Source of the DNA: Strongylocentrotus droebachiensis
Lineage: Eukaryota; Echinodermata; Echinoidea; Camarodonta; Strongylocentrotidae
Direction: 5' to 3'
Assembly (NCBI GenBank): GCA_035222895.1
Contig: JAVYIG010000117.1
Coordinates: 248,001 to 312,000 of the forward strand
DNA: 64,000 nt
The notes beneath the pieces are model-generated. The model worked only from the letters and a program-made list of their open reading frames with translations, was not told where the DNA came from and made no database searches. Both the position numbers and the translations under genes were made by a program. Shown here one piece after another: positions 31,600 through 42,844 of the stretch. Positions within the stretch are counted from its first letter, which is position 1, and each line of letters opens with the position of its first letter.

Positions 31600-33780
31600 T
31601 CAGCACCAGAAGCAAAGAGCAATCTCATCTCACCATAAACAGAATGGTAGCAACCAACCACCACCACATCATAGACCTTGTTCAATCAAGCTTCGTCCTA
31701 CTAACAACCGTATAAAAACAACAAATATTTCATTAGGAACTCGGAATACAGTCCAACCTGAGATATGCCCATCAAGTTGCCAGTAAGACTGATATGATAT
31801 CCTCCTTATTATTTCAGGAACACTGGCTTAATACAAACAGACTACAGATGCTGAATGACATTAGCAGCCAACACTTTGTAACAGCTAAAGCATCAGATTG
31901 CATCAGCTATACCAATGCCATACGAGCAGGAGCAGGACGAGGAAAAGGAGGGGTAGCAACTCTACTCCTTCAAACGCTGGTTGCCAGCTACAGTGAAATC
32001 CCCTGCCACTCTACCAGGATCAACATGGTTTGAATACACCTTCAACGGTCAAAACAGTGCATCCTGGCCATAAACTGCTACCTACCGTCAGGCGTCAACC
32101 AAACTGATCTTGTAGCCAGGAGAGCCTTGCAGATCACCTGAGAACTATCGGCCAATCTCCCTTACCTCAATTATCTGTAAGATTGCTGAGCACATCATTC
32201 ACAGCCAGATAATGCGCCATCTTGACACCCACAGCCTTCTCACAGAATGTCAATTCGGATTCAGGCGAAGACGCTCGTGTGAGTCTCAACTACTGATCAC
32301 AGTTCAAGATCTTGCCGCAGGCTTACGGGACAAACAACAAATCGACGCAATCCTGCTTGATTTTTCGAAAGCTTTTGACCGCGTACCACATGAGCGCCTT
32401 CTACTGAAACTGCATCATTATGGTATCAGAGGCCAGCTCATGTCTTGGGTCCGTGACTTCCTCAAAGGACGCACCCAACAAGTGGCACTTGAAGGAGTTA
32501 AGAGCATCACGAAAAGCGTATCTTCCGGAGTGCCCCAGGGCACTGTCTTCGGACCTCTCATCTTTTTGGTCTTCATCAACTACCTCCCTGACTGTGTTTC
32601 ATCATCGATTCCCCTGTACGCCGACGATGCTCTTTTGTACAGATCCATCAAGACCCAGTATGACACTGAAGCTCTATATCAAGATCTTACAAATATCCAG
32701 GAATGGGAGCGCAAGTGGCTCATGTCCATCAATACTGAGAAGTGTGAGGTGCTGAGGATTTCCACCAAGCGTAAAAACATCATCGTTTCTATCCCTTACT
32801 CCATTCATGGGACAGCACCTCGCACTGTGGATGAGGCAAAGTACTTAGGTGTCACTATCCATCGAACTCTAAAGTGGAAACCTCATGTCAACAATATCTG
32901 CAAGAGGATCAACAGCACTCTTGGTTTCCTCCGACGTAACCTAAGGAAATGTTCTCCACGAATTAAGGAGCAAGCCTACAAGACATATGTCAGACCGACC
33001 TTGGAGTACTCCTCTACAGTATGGGACCCACACACCATTGAACTCGCATCTCAAATAGAAATGGTCCAACGGAGAGCTGCCCGTTTTGTTACATCAAATT
33101 ATGGCCAACAGAGCAGCGTCACCACGATGCTCCAGAAGCTCAAATGGCAGACTCTCTCCGAACGAAGAGCCCACAGCAAGGTCATCATGCTGTATAGAAT
33201 TATGAATGGCCTTGTAGCCATTCCTGCGGCTCAACCCTACCTACATGTATATCCCTCTTCCGGAAGAACAAGGGGACATCACCTACAGTTAAGACAACAG
33301 AACTGCAGTCTACCAACACAGCTACTTTCCAAGTGGGGTCTGTCTTTGGAATGTTCTCCTATCTACAGCGGTGTCGGCCCGTCTATCGAGGTCTTCAAGA
33401 GCCGCCTCTCTTCAGTCACTCTTCGCTAAGTGACAGATGCTGTTTTTTACTTGCACATTAGCTTCAAGTTTTTCTTATTTGTCCGTCACTGCACTTCCCT
33501 TGCACGTGTTCCTGCGACCGTGCACCTTTTTTCTGCACAAAGTACGACAATACTCTTTTAGAGGGATGTACTACAATGGAAGAAGAAGATCGGATGATGG
33601 TGCAAAGACGCGCATCATTAATAGATGGCTTCCTTACGCTTCTGTTCTAGTTCATCACTCCACCAGTCACCTACTACCACTACTAGGGAGGCCAATGCCC
33701 GGGCGTAAGGCTTCTACGCCTACGATTTGTGCGCTCGTCGCCCACTTCAAAAAATTAGCAGAGGGAAAAAAATGATGTAA
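31600..33780 (+). mobile_element. truncated LINE (endonuclease fragment plus reverse transcriptase)
   Basis: From about 31690 to 32110 there are frameshifted pieces of an APE-type endonuclease (FQEHWLNTNRLQMLNDISSQ). The RT begins directly after, without the usual linker, so an internal stretch is deleted. The RT frame is open from about 32116 to 33429. The element ends in an A-rich tail near 33770-33790. Orientation is opposite to SURF6, probably inside its 5' UTR intron. It resembles the CR1/L2/Jockey group; the exact clade was not resolved. Confidence 0.85.
32116..33429 (+). CDS. LINE reverse-transcriptase ORF (intact domain)
   Basis: It makes DNA from the element's RNA at the insertion site. 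In order: ENYRPISLTSIICKIAEHII, then LDFSKAFDRVPHERLLLKLH (catalytic Asp in block A), SSGVPQGTVFGPLIF, the active-site YADDALLY, KYLGVTIHRTLKW and QRRAARFVTSNYG near the C-terminus. All core RT motifs are present, with no internal stop from 32116 to 33429. The upstream part is broken, so it is not autonomous. The first ATG is at 32212. It may still supply enzyme in trans if transcribed. Confidence 0.85.
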   Translation, partial: PGEPCRSPENYRPISLTSIICKIAEHIIHSQIMRHLDTHSLLTECQFGFRRRRSCESQLLITVQDLAAGLRDKQQIDAILLDFSKAFDRVPHERLLLKLHHYGIRGQLMSWVRDFLKGRTQQVALEGVKSITKSVSSGVPQGTVFGPLIFLVFINYLPDCVSSSIPLYADDALLYRSIKTQYDTEALYQDLTNIQEWERKWLMSINTEKCEVLRISTKRKNIIVSIPYSIHGTAPRTVDEAKYLGVTIHRTLKWKPHVNNICKRINSTLGFLRRNLRKCSPRIKEQAYKTYVRPTLEYSSTVWDPHTIELASQIEMVQRRAARFVTSNYGQQSSVTTMLQKLKWQTLSERRAHSKVIMLYRIMNGLVAIPAAQPYLHVYPSSGRTRGHHLQLRQQNCSLPTQLLSKWGLSLECSPIYSGVGPSIEVFKSRLSSVTLR

Positions 33781-33837
33781 AAAAAAAAATTGATGAAAAT
33801 AAGAAAAGAAAATACAATCATACATTTCACAACATAC

Positions 33838-33950
33838 CTATAATCACGGATCTGTAACAGTCTTTCACCATTTGTTGACGATCTTGCAGATTTTGACGTA
33901 TTTGAGTCCAATAATTCTCGTAGCAGAACAACTTTACGAACGCGCATCAC
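33838..33950 (-). other. candidate SURF6 5' UTR exon
   Basis: Minus-strand TTATAG followed by GTATGTTG makes a good donor at 33838/33837, to pair with the TTTGCAG acceptor before 31180. An ATG near 33950 opens a frame that would run across this junction and stop at a TAG overlapping the SURF6 start. No promoter motif was recognised, and the 5' limit is arbitrary. Confidence 0.35.
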
Positions 33951-36035
33951 AGACTAAGAAAATCCTAGAGGGCGTAGAGGTTTGCTCACTAAAAACCTTC
34001 TCATGGGCTGAAGGTAGACACTAAAAATATGGGATCCGTTTTGAGTAAAGAACTTTTGATAGAGATCAACATTTCAGATGTTCACAATTGCCACTTCTAA
34101 CAACTAGAAAATATAAAGAAAAAAGATTATATCTTTTTAAATACTGATTTTTACAAACTGAACATTCGAAAGTAGATAGAGTACGATGTTTCTGTCAATC
34201 TTGCGTTGGTTTGAGCCCTATATCTACATCCATCTCAAAATGAGAAGAAAAACTGTGAACAGTGACGTCATTGTTCGCGCCAAAAATAAAGGGTATTGCG
34301 ACATATGTCTGAGCTCCACTGAGCTCCGGTCAGATCGTGCGCAAAGCGTAGTCTTATTTATAGACCCTAGTACCTTATTCTCACAGCACTAGATACGAGT
34401 GTCGTGCAGTATAATGTATGAGAAGTGTTAAAAAAAATATTTCAGTAAAAAAAAAAGTCTACGTGAGCAGTCTATACTCCAATTGAGAATTGAAATGAAA
34501 GCCATGATTTGAAGGTGTGTGTTGTATGATACATGGTTACTGAGTGTGTATGTTACGTATAGCGAAAGGGAGAGAGAGAGAGAGAGAGAGTGAGAGAAAT
34601 ATTAGTACACGTACATGACGTACGTTGCATGGATCATGCTGCTGTGTTCGCTGCAAGATGGATGTTAATTGGACCTCGTAACTTCTCGATCGTTGATAAT
34701 AAGGAATACTCATGAGGAAATCAAATTGTTGGAATACACATCTAAGGTAAATATCAATGAATTATATATGTTTCTTAGCTGCCAATTTGTATATTCCTTC
34801 TTCATTTTTGAACCATCGCCTTCGGCTCGTAGTAGTAGAAGATGGAATCGTTCGCACATTGATGGCTGGATTTCAGCCTGCATTGGGGCTTGCCTGCGCG
34901 GTGTGTACGTGTGCGACCGATTCAAGGCTAGCCGCTGTTGAGTGATTGCACTTTCGCGCGAAGTTTTAAACTTCATCATGAACTTTGTCCGGACAATGAC
35001 ACGCCCATTGCCTCGGGCCTGTCTAATTATCAACGTAATTTCGCGACATGAATTTATCTGTTTCAAGGCTCTTGCGTACGGCCAAGGCGTAGAAGGAAGG
35101 GAGTGTTTACAAGCTGGATATCTCCTATTTTATGGAACTTCTGGAGTCGGCAGATGGGTGAGTTTTCTTAGTGAAAGTAAATGCTTTCTTTTAATCTTTG
35201 TTTTATTTTAAACAAATTCGTAATTAAAAAGTTAGATTTGGGCATTGGCCTCCCTACCACTACCAGTTTGCTAATCTCACCATTCCATTGGCGGCTGCAT
35301 GGCCCTGACACTGACAGGGACACACCTCTGAACACTTCGGATCACCTGCTGGTAAGAATCGAATCTATAGACATAGTGATACCATGTAACTCAAGGATTT
35401 TAGCAAACAAAACTGAGTGCGTGATCAGATACCCTACTGGTAGCTGCTGATCTCCGATAGAGCCGAGGAATAAGAAGAATAAGATTGCACCGAAGTCAGA
35501 GTCCCACCGAGTATGTCAGTTCACGACCATGTATAATAGCATTGCACCTGCACCTGGCTCTCGTAAGCACACACACACTCATCAGAATCTTCAACTGTGA
35601 AGGAGGTAGACTTAACCAGTGTTAACCTAAACCGCCAAAGAAAAAGTCCATCCCCATCATGACCATGCACGACAAACATAAATCGGAATAGATGGGACTG
35701 TCACAAATAATCGTGCATACATTTCTTTCAGAAAAACGATACACATACATACCAGTATCATTCATATACTTCAAATGAATAATATAATTACCATTAGATG
35801 TTTATTATGTCTTAAAATACAAATCTGCATTCCATCTGGCCAGCATTATAGTCTCTCTTTTACGGGCCTGCTTTCCATCATAACACGCTACCAGAAACCT
35901 GCCGAACACGTTTTACAGAAATGAAATGGTAATTCGCCCGTACGTACGTACGTAATGCGTAGATCTCTGTACTGTGAATGTGTACCGTAGCATGATACGC
36001 GCGCGCTCGGCAGCGCAGCTCAGATCAGACCAGTT
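33951..36035. other. region without a recognised gene
   Basis: It contains a GA microsatellite (34568-34596), GTAC repeats (35939-35954) and two possible splice donors: GGTGAGTTTTC at 35157 and GGTAAGAATC at 35351. The second is preceded by a possible acceptor CTACCACTACCAG ending at 35266. These could be noncoding first exons, but no protein was recognised. Confidence 0.35.
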
Positions 36036-36263
36036 CACGGTTAGCACATTACTGCAATGACCCCGAATATCCACAGATCTTCAAAACATAAAGAGGTCCC
36101 ACTTTGTACATTTTGAAATAATCACTCCTACAGCGATATCGATGGAGGTGCTCACGGTTAGCACATTACTGCAATGACCCCGAATATCCACAGATCTTCA
36201 AAACATAAAGAGGTCCCACTTTGTACATTTTGAAATAATCACTCCTACAGCGATGGAGGTGCT
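36036..36263 (+). repeat. recent tandem duplication, 117 + 111 bp
   Basis: 36036-36152 and 36153-36263 are identical apart from 6 missing bases near the end of copy 2 (CAGCGATATCGATGG versus CAGCGATGG). The following 1.2 kb (36264-37482) shows no clear gene; a CGGAGTTGAGTCTTTGTCAA block near 36992 recurs with changes at 37120. Confidence 0.9.
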
Positions 36264-37609
36264 ATATAAATAGCCCTTTTTCCCCTTTTACAAAGAATAC
36301 TTCCACCTGTGTATCATGGAGTGCACTGATTGTGCATTAATGAATAATGATTACATAACTTTCATGAGCACGTATCCAGTATTTCGTCTCCGTGTATTTC
36401 AAAATTTGTTCTGCAATGACCTTTATCTGCTCATGCTCAGACTGCAACCGTGAACTGGCTTAAACATGTCTCCTCATTTTTCCAGATATTTCACAGGGAT
36501 GGAGCCTGGGGATGGAGAGTTCGAAAAACATTTCCAAACATTAAACTTAAATCCCAGGGATTATGCATTATAATTGAGTCTCCTCATTATATAGGTTATC
36601 TTGGATCTTGGATTCTTTTCCTCCTAAACTACTCCGAAGAAGAGTTTTGACTGGAGGTTGGTGGTGGGTGGACGATTACATTTTGGAAAAAAGTTCTTTA
36701 GTAACTGCATTTTTAAGTGAGAGCGGGGAGGTTTGGTCGATGGTTGCTTGTTGTAGGTTGTTCCATGTCTTTATCATGCAAGATTTTCCCCCTAGGGGGC
36801 GTATATTGTTGTATCTTTGAAGATAAGATAAAGTTGGTATTCTGAAAATTGTAACTTTTGTTGTATCTTTTCTTGCATCTTTTCTCTCATCTCTTTGGCC
36901 GCGCCTGCACTCAAATCTATTTTTTTAAAATGGCACATCATCAAGTCTTTCGTCTTATAGTGCAGCGGCATGGATGATATCGTCAGCGAAACGGAGTTGA
37001 GTCTTTGTCAACTCTGTTTGTTGCTATGGCAGGCATGCAGCCAGTGAAAACGAATTCGAAAACGGAATTGATCAGACCTAGACGAAAGACTTCATGCTCG
37101 GCTTATTGTCAATGAAACGGAGTTAAGTCTTTTGTCAATTCTGCTTGTTGCTATACGGCAATTAGCGCGCAGCCAGTGAAAACGAACTTTTTAAATCAAA
37201 TTATGGTAATGTAAGCATCACTTTAAACAAACAGAACTTTGTTATTCCTTCTCATTTTTCCTGATTGAGGTGTCATATGAAAGGGCAGAAACTGAACTTT
37301 CTAAAAATTTGAATTTTTCTTTGAAATTCAGATACGGCCGCCCGCCAAATATTTTTTTGGATTCCTTCCTTCAAATTGCTTTTACTCACTCATGCGTGAA
37401 ATATGCATCATATGAGTTGCTTCAAAAGAAAGAGGAGGATCTAAGCTTTACAAATATGTGTCAATTATTAATTATAATTGTTGTTAAGTTCAGGCGCGGA
37501 TCCAGGATTTCTTAGGGGGGGCCCAAATTTGAAATTATGCGAGCCAAATATTGGTACGTAATGGTGACCAACAGTGACGTATTGCGGGAGGGGGGGGTCG
37601 GTGCAGGGA

Positions 37610-39720
37610 GGGGCGAGTCCCCCCCCCCCCCCCCCCCCCCTCCTCCGCGAAACGCGGAAACTTTGACGTTTCATTAAATTATTAGAGAAAGAGGACGGTT
37701 CGTTGTACCGTTCTCGAAAATAATTCTCGTCTGAATTGAGTTTTTCCCAATCCGCGCGAAGCGCGGAAATTTTTTCGATTTATTAAATTATTAGAGAAAG
37801 AAGACGATTCGTTGTAGAGTTCTCGACTCTTAATCCCCGTCTGAATTCATGTTCCCCCCCCCCCCCCTCCCGCGCGAAGCGCGGAAGCTTTTAAGTTTCC
37901 TTAAATCATTAGAGAAAGGAGACGATTCGTTGTACCGGTTTTGAAAATAATCCTCGTCTGAATTTAGATTCTCCCCCCCCCCCCCCTCCCGCGCGAAGCG
38001 CGGAAGCTTTTACGTTTCATTAAATCATTAGAGAAACAAGACGATTCGTTGTACAGTTCTCGACTCTTAATCCTCGTCTGAATTCAGTTTTCTCCCTTTT
38101 GCGCGAAGCGTGGAAGCTTTTACGATTCATTAAATCATTAGAGAAAGAAGACGATTCGTTGTACCGTTCTCGACTCTTAATCCTTGTCTAAATTCAAACC
38201 TCCCCCCCCCCCCTTCCCCTCCTGCGCGACGCGCGGAAGCTTTTACGTTTCATTAAATCATTAGAGAAAGAAGACAATTCGTTGTACAGTTCTCGACTCT
38301 TAATCCTCGTCTGAATTCAGGTCCCCCCCCCCCCCTCCCGCGCGAAGCGCGGAAGGTTTTAAGTTTCATAAGATTATGAGAGAAAGAAGACGATTCGTTG
38401 TACCGTCCTCGACTCTTAATCCTTGTGTAAATTCAGTCCCCCCCCTTCCCCTCCTGCGCGAAGCGCGGAAGCTTTGACGTTTCACTAAACTATTAAAGAA
38501 AGAAGACGATTCGTTGTACCGTTCTCGACTCCTAATCCTCGTCTGAATTCAGTTCCACCCCCCCCCCCCGCCTTGAAGGTTTTACGTTTCATTAAATCAT
38601 TAGAGAAAGAAGACGATTCGTTGTACAGTTCTCGACTCTTAATCCTCGTCTGAATTCGGGTCCCCCCCCCCCCCCTCCAGCGCCAACCGCGGAAGCTTTT
38701 AAGTTTCATAAGATTATGAGAGAAAGAAGACGATTGGCTGTACAGTTCTCGACTCTTAATCTACGGTCTGAATTCAGGTTCCCCCCTCCCGCGCAAAGCG
38801 CGGAAGCTTTTAATTTGCATTTAATCATTAGAGAAAGAACACGATTCGTTGTACCGTTCTCGAAAATAATCCTCGTCGGAATTTAGTTCCCCCTCCATCC
38901 CGCGCGAAGCGCGGAAGCTTTTACGTTTCATTAAATCATTAAAGATTCGTATTACCGTTCTCGCCTCTGAATTCAGGTTCCCCCCTTCCCGCGCGAAGCG
39001 CGGAAGCTTTGACGTTTCATTAAACTATTAAAGAAAGAAGACGATTCGTTGTACCGTTCTCGACTCCTAATCCTCGTCTGAATTCAGTTCCACCCCCCCC
39101 CCCCTCCTGCGCGAAGCGCGGAAGCTTTTACGTTTCATTAAATCATTAGAGAAAGAAGACGATTCGTTGTACAGTTCTCGACTCTTAATCCTCGTCTGAA
39201 TTCGGGTCCCCCCCCTCCCTCCAGCGCCAAGCGCGGATGCTTTTAAGTTTCATAAGATTATGAGAGAAAGAAGACGATTGGCTGTACAGTTCTCGACTCT
39301 TAATCCTCGTCTGAATTCAGGTTCCCCCCTCCCCTCCAGCGCCAAGCGCGGAAGCTTTTAATTTTCATTAAATCATTAGAGAAAGAAGACGATTCGTTGT
39401 ACCGTTCTCGAAAATAATCCTCGTCGGAATTTAGTTCCCCCTCCATCCCGCGCAATGCCCGGAAGCTTTTACGTTTCATTAACTCATTAAAGATTCGTAT
39501 TACCGTTCTCGCCTCTGAATTCAGGTTCCCCCCTCCCGCGCGAAGCGCGGAAGCTTTGACGTTTCATAAGATTATGAGTGAAAAAAGTCGATTCGCTGTA
39601 CCGTTCTCGATTCTTATTCCTTGTCTGAATACAGCCCCCCCCCCCCGATCATCTCCTGCGCGAAGCTTTGACGTTTCATTTAATTATTAGAGAAAGAAGA
39701 CGATGCGTTGTACCGTTCTC
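37610..39720. repeat. satellite array, about 19 units of roughly 112 bp
   Basis: Each unit has a C tract, CCGCGCGAAGCGCGGAAGC, then CGTTTCATTAAATCATTAGA, GAAAGAAGACGATTCGTTGT, ACCGTTCTCGACTCTTAATC and GTCTGAATTCAG. CCGCGC and GCGCGG pair around GAA, a hairpin of the very stable GCGAAGC type. A block of about five units is itself repeated (about 38455-38997 and 38998-39538). Confidence 0.92.
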
Positions 39721-39731
39721 TATACTCTTAA

Positions 39732-40102
39732 AGATAAACTTGAGTTCTGGTAAAAAAAGAAAATGAATTCTCACAGAATCTAACGAAACTTACACTGAAT
39801 GTTCCAGATTACAAATAAATGTCATGTGCCAAACATTTTTGGAAGAAAATGTATACTGGCTGAGTAGTGAGCATAGAAAGATAAGGAAATCAGGGTAGTA
39901 CTAGCCCCGACACCATGTGTGTTGTCCCATATAAATCTTTCAATGTAAGTGATTGTTACTTTACCAAGACTCTGCCAAATTTATGATGATTTCAGAACCT
40001 TGCATTACACACCATTACTTACATGCTATGATCAACTTTTCTGATCCATTCCACACCTTTTCTTTCACATTGCAATCGCATTACCAGAACTCAAGTTTAT
40101 CT
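39732..40102. mobile_element. TTAA MITE inserted in the satellite
   Basis: Ends AGATAAACTTGAGTTCTGG and CCAGAACTCAAGTTTATCT are perfect inverted repeats, with TTAA at 39728-39731 and 40103-40106. Removing element plus one TTAA restores ACTCTTAATCCTTGTCTGAA, exactly the satellite sequence. Confidence 0.92.
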
Positions 40103-40239
40103 TTAATCCTTGTCTGAATTTCAAAGATGTTCTTTGTCTGCTCCTTTTGCTTCCTACGTCCTCTTCCGATTTGGGGGGACCGCCCCCCCCCCCCCCCCCC
40201 TGGCTACGCGCCTGCGTTCAGATAAACACATTTTGATAC

Positions 40240-40640
40240 CTTGTCCGACCCCGCAAGCTCAGGGGTTTAAGGCAATAAATTACGGTCAGGTAAGCATTCA
40301 GGGGCCCGCCTTAGGGCCCCTGGTGGGGTTGAGGCGGCGGAGCCGGCCCCGGAAGCTAAGGGGTTTTAGGCGTTTATTTAAGGTCAGATGAGCATTTTTT
40401 GTGTTATACCTTATTATTTTGTGACACTGGCAGGTCACTATTTGGCGTGGGGTCCAGGGGGCGGAGCCCCCAAAAATCAGGGGTTTTAGGCATTAAATTA
40501 CCGTCAGATGAACATCTAAGGGCCCGCCGTAGGGCCCTAGGTGGAATCCAGGGGGCAGAGCCCCCGGAAGCTTAGGGGTTTTAGGCATTTAATCACGGTC
40601 AGATGAACATATTTTGATGCCTCATTATTTTTTAACACTG
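40240..40640. repeat. GC-rich tandem units, about 120 bp
   Basis: AGGGGTTTTAGGCATTTAAT, GGTCAGATGAACAT and GGGCCCGCCGTAGGGCCC recur about three times. The same units appear reversed as a larger array at 62510-63180 in another hAT-like element. Confidence 0.75.
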
Positions 40641-41744
40641 GCAGTTAATATAACTATTCTTTCTTTCTTGCTCTCCTTCTATTTTATTTCTCTTTAATAT
40701 ACTTTTTCAAAAAAAGTGGGGGGGGGGGGGGGAGGGGGGAGGGAGCTCGAGGCTCCCGATCGCGGCCTTACCTCGGGCCCTGACATATATGAATCTCAAG
40801 AATCAGATTTCTTGCCTGGCTGTAAATTTAGGAATTTGTCATTTTCCAACAAACACATACAAACGTATAATTTACTAAAAAAGTGAGGAAAAATCTCGGT
40901 AATTATGTAATTTCAGCATTATTTGTAATCCACCGTTGTGGAATTAGAAATAAACCACGTTTGAATTTGATTTCCCCCAAGCCCCCCCCCCCCCCCCCCA
41001 TCAGTACGCCAGTATCTCCTATTTTCCTTTTTTCTTTCCCTTTCCTTCCTTCTCTCTTATTTTTTTGATTGGGGGGGGGGGGGGGTCAGCAGCCGGGGAG
41101 GCAAAGCCCTTTCGGCCCCCGATCTCCTTCTTCCCCCTTTTCTTTTCTTCCTCTTCTTTCTTTCCCTTTCTCTCCTCTTTCCCTGTCCCTTCTTTTCCTT
41201 TCTTCTCTCTTTTTTTTTTTTTTTTTTTTTTTTTTGCGGGGGGCGGGCCAAGGCCCGCTCGGCCCCCCCTGGATCCGCGCCTGGTTAAGTTATGATAAAA
41301 CATCGATAATTCTCGGTTTCGTTTTTATCTGGGTCGCACTGTACGTCTATGTTCATTAAAGTAAAAGATATTGCAGACACCCATAGTCAATATTAAAACT
41401 ATTTATAATATTATTATGCATGGATTACTCTGCTACGTTCGGTAATTCGCTAAATGTTTGTGCTGGTGTACCTCAAGGAAGATACTCGGACCTATCACCT
41501 TCCTGGTGATTATAAGGGGCAACGGTGTCGATTTCTATCCGTGGTTGGGGGGGGGGGGAATGATAGGTGTCAAAATATTTTCGGCAATGGATCAAAGCAG
41601 CCAAAAGGTAGAAGCGTGTGGCAGGTTGCACCCCCTCCCTTACAAGTTATCACCTTTTTTCGAGTCACCCTCAATAAAGATAACATTTCAGAGAATATGG
41701 GTTATTATCCTCTCAAGCGCGTAGCAATGATTTTATTTTAGGGG

Positions 41745-42569
41745 GCGGCAGTGAGCACGCGAAGCGTGCGAATCACTTACAGAGCGCTAGGGGGTGGGTG
41801 CAGGGAGGGGGTTCCCCGTCCCGCGCGAAGCGCGGAAACTTTGATGTTTCATTAAATTATTAGAGAAAGAAGACGATTCGTTGTACCGTTCTCGACTCTT
41901 AATCCTTGTTTGAATCAAGTTCCCCTTCCTCCGCGCTACGCGCGGAAGCTCTGACATTTCATTAAATTATTCAAGAAAGAAGACGATTCTTTGTACCATT
42001 CTCGACTCTTAATCCTTGTCTGAATTCAGTTCCCCGCCCCCTTCCGCGCGAAGCGCGGACGCTTTGACGTTTCATTAAATCATTAAGGAAAGAAGACGAT
42101 GCGTTGTACCGTTCTCGACTCTTAATCCTTGTCTGAATTCAGTTCCCCTTCCTCCGCGCATAGCGCGGAAGCTTTGACGTTTCATTAAATTATTAGGGAA
42201 AGAAGACGATGCGTTGTACCGTTCTCGACTCTTAATCCTTGTCTGAATTCAGTTCCCCTTCCTTCGCGCATAGCGCGGAAGCTCTGACATTTCATTAGAT
42301 TATTAAAGAAAGAAGACGATTCGTTGTACCATTCTCGACTCTTAATCCTTGTCTGAATTCAGTTCCCCCCCCCCCCTTCCCGTGCAAAGCGCGGAAGCTT
42401 TAATTTGAATATGACGATGCGTTGTACCGTTCTCGACTCTTAATCTTTTTTCTTCCTACGTCCCCTTCCTTTCTCCTTCTCTCTCTCTCTCTCTTTTTTT
42501 TTTTTTTTTTTTTTTGGGGGGGGGCGACTTTCCCCACCACCCCCCCCCCCCCACCTGGCTACGCGCCTG
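41745..42569. repeat. second satellite array with element right end
   Basis: About six units of the same satellite (hairpin near 41825, 41932, 42045, 42155, 42270 and 42385). The lead-in GGTGCAGGGAGGGG matches 37590, and the array runs into TTCTTCCTACGTCCCC and the terminal CCTGGCTACGCGCCTG at 42554-42569, as at 40199-40214. The left terminal repeat is missing, so this is a truncated sibling. Confidence 0.8.
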
Positions 42570-42844
42570 TTTCCTCTCTGTCTCTTATTATCTCTCTCTC
42601 CCACTCTCTACCTTTTTTTGCACTTTTGCGCTTCGCGCCTAACATTTAGCTCGTTGCTTTTTAACGCTGCGGCTTTGCATTTGGCGCACTGCATTTCTAT
42701 GATGCTGTTGATTGAATAAATTGAATAAATTCATCAATTCCTGATGAAGCCATTATGAGCGAGAATTCAATTTATTCTTGTCTCATATACGGTTGTCTCA
42801 TTTACGTATGTACTATGAAAATGAGATCTTGTAATAACCATTAA

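Larger units (their letters stand above)
37491..41283. mobile_element. hAT-like composite element with satellite cargo
   Basis: Perfect 16-bp terminal inverted repeats: CAGGCGCGGATCCAGG at 37491 and CCTGGATCCGCGCCTG ending at 41283. The 8-bp duplication GTTAAGTT lies at 37483-37490 and 41284-41291. Eight-bp duplications and CA...TG ends are typical of hAT elements. The 3.8 kb interior has no transposase: a satellite array (37600-39720), an inserted TTAA MITE, a second internal end CCTGGCTACGCGCCTG (40199-40214), GC-rich tandem units (40240-40640) and T/C- and G-rich tracts. Confidence 0.85.

Noticed and set aside
32116-33429. A domesticated host reverse transcriptase gene
   Set aside because: It has LINE order, a broken endonuclease fragment upstream, an A-rich tail and no host exons.
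41019-41303. Lys-rich minus-strand ORF of about 94 residues
   Set aside because: It reads T/C-rich low-complexity sequence near the right end of the composite element.
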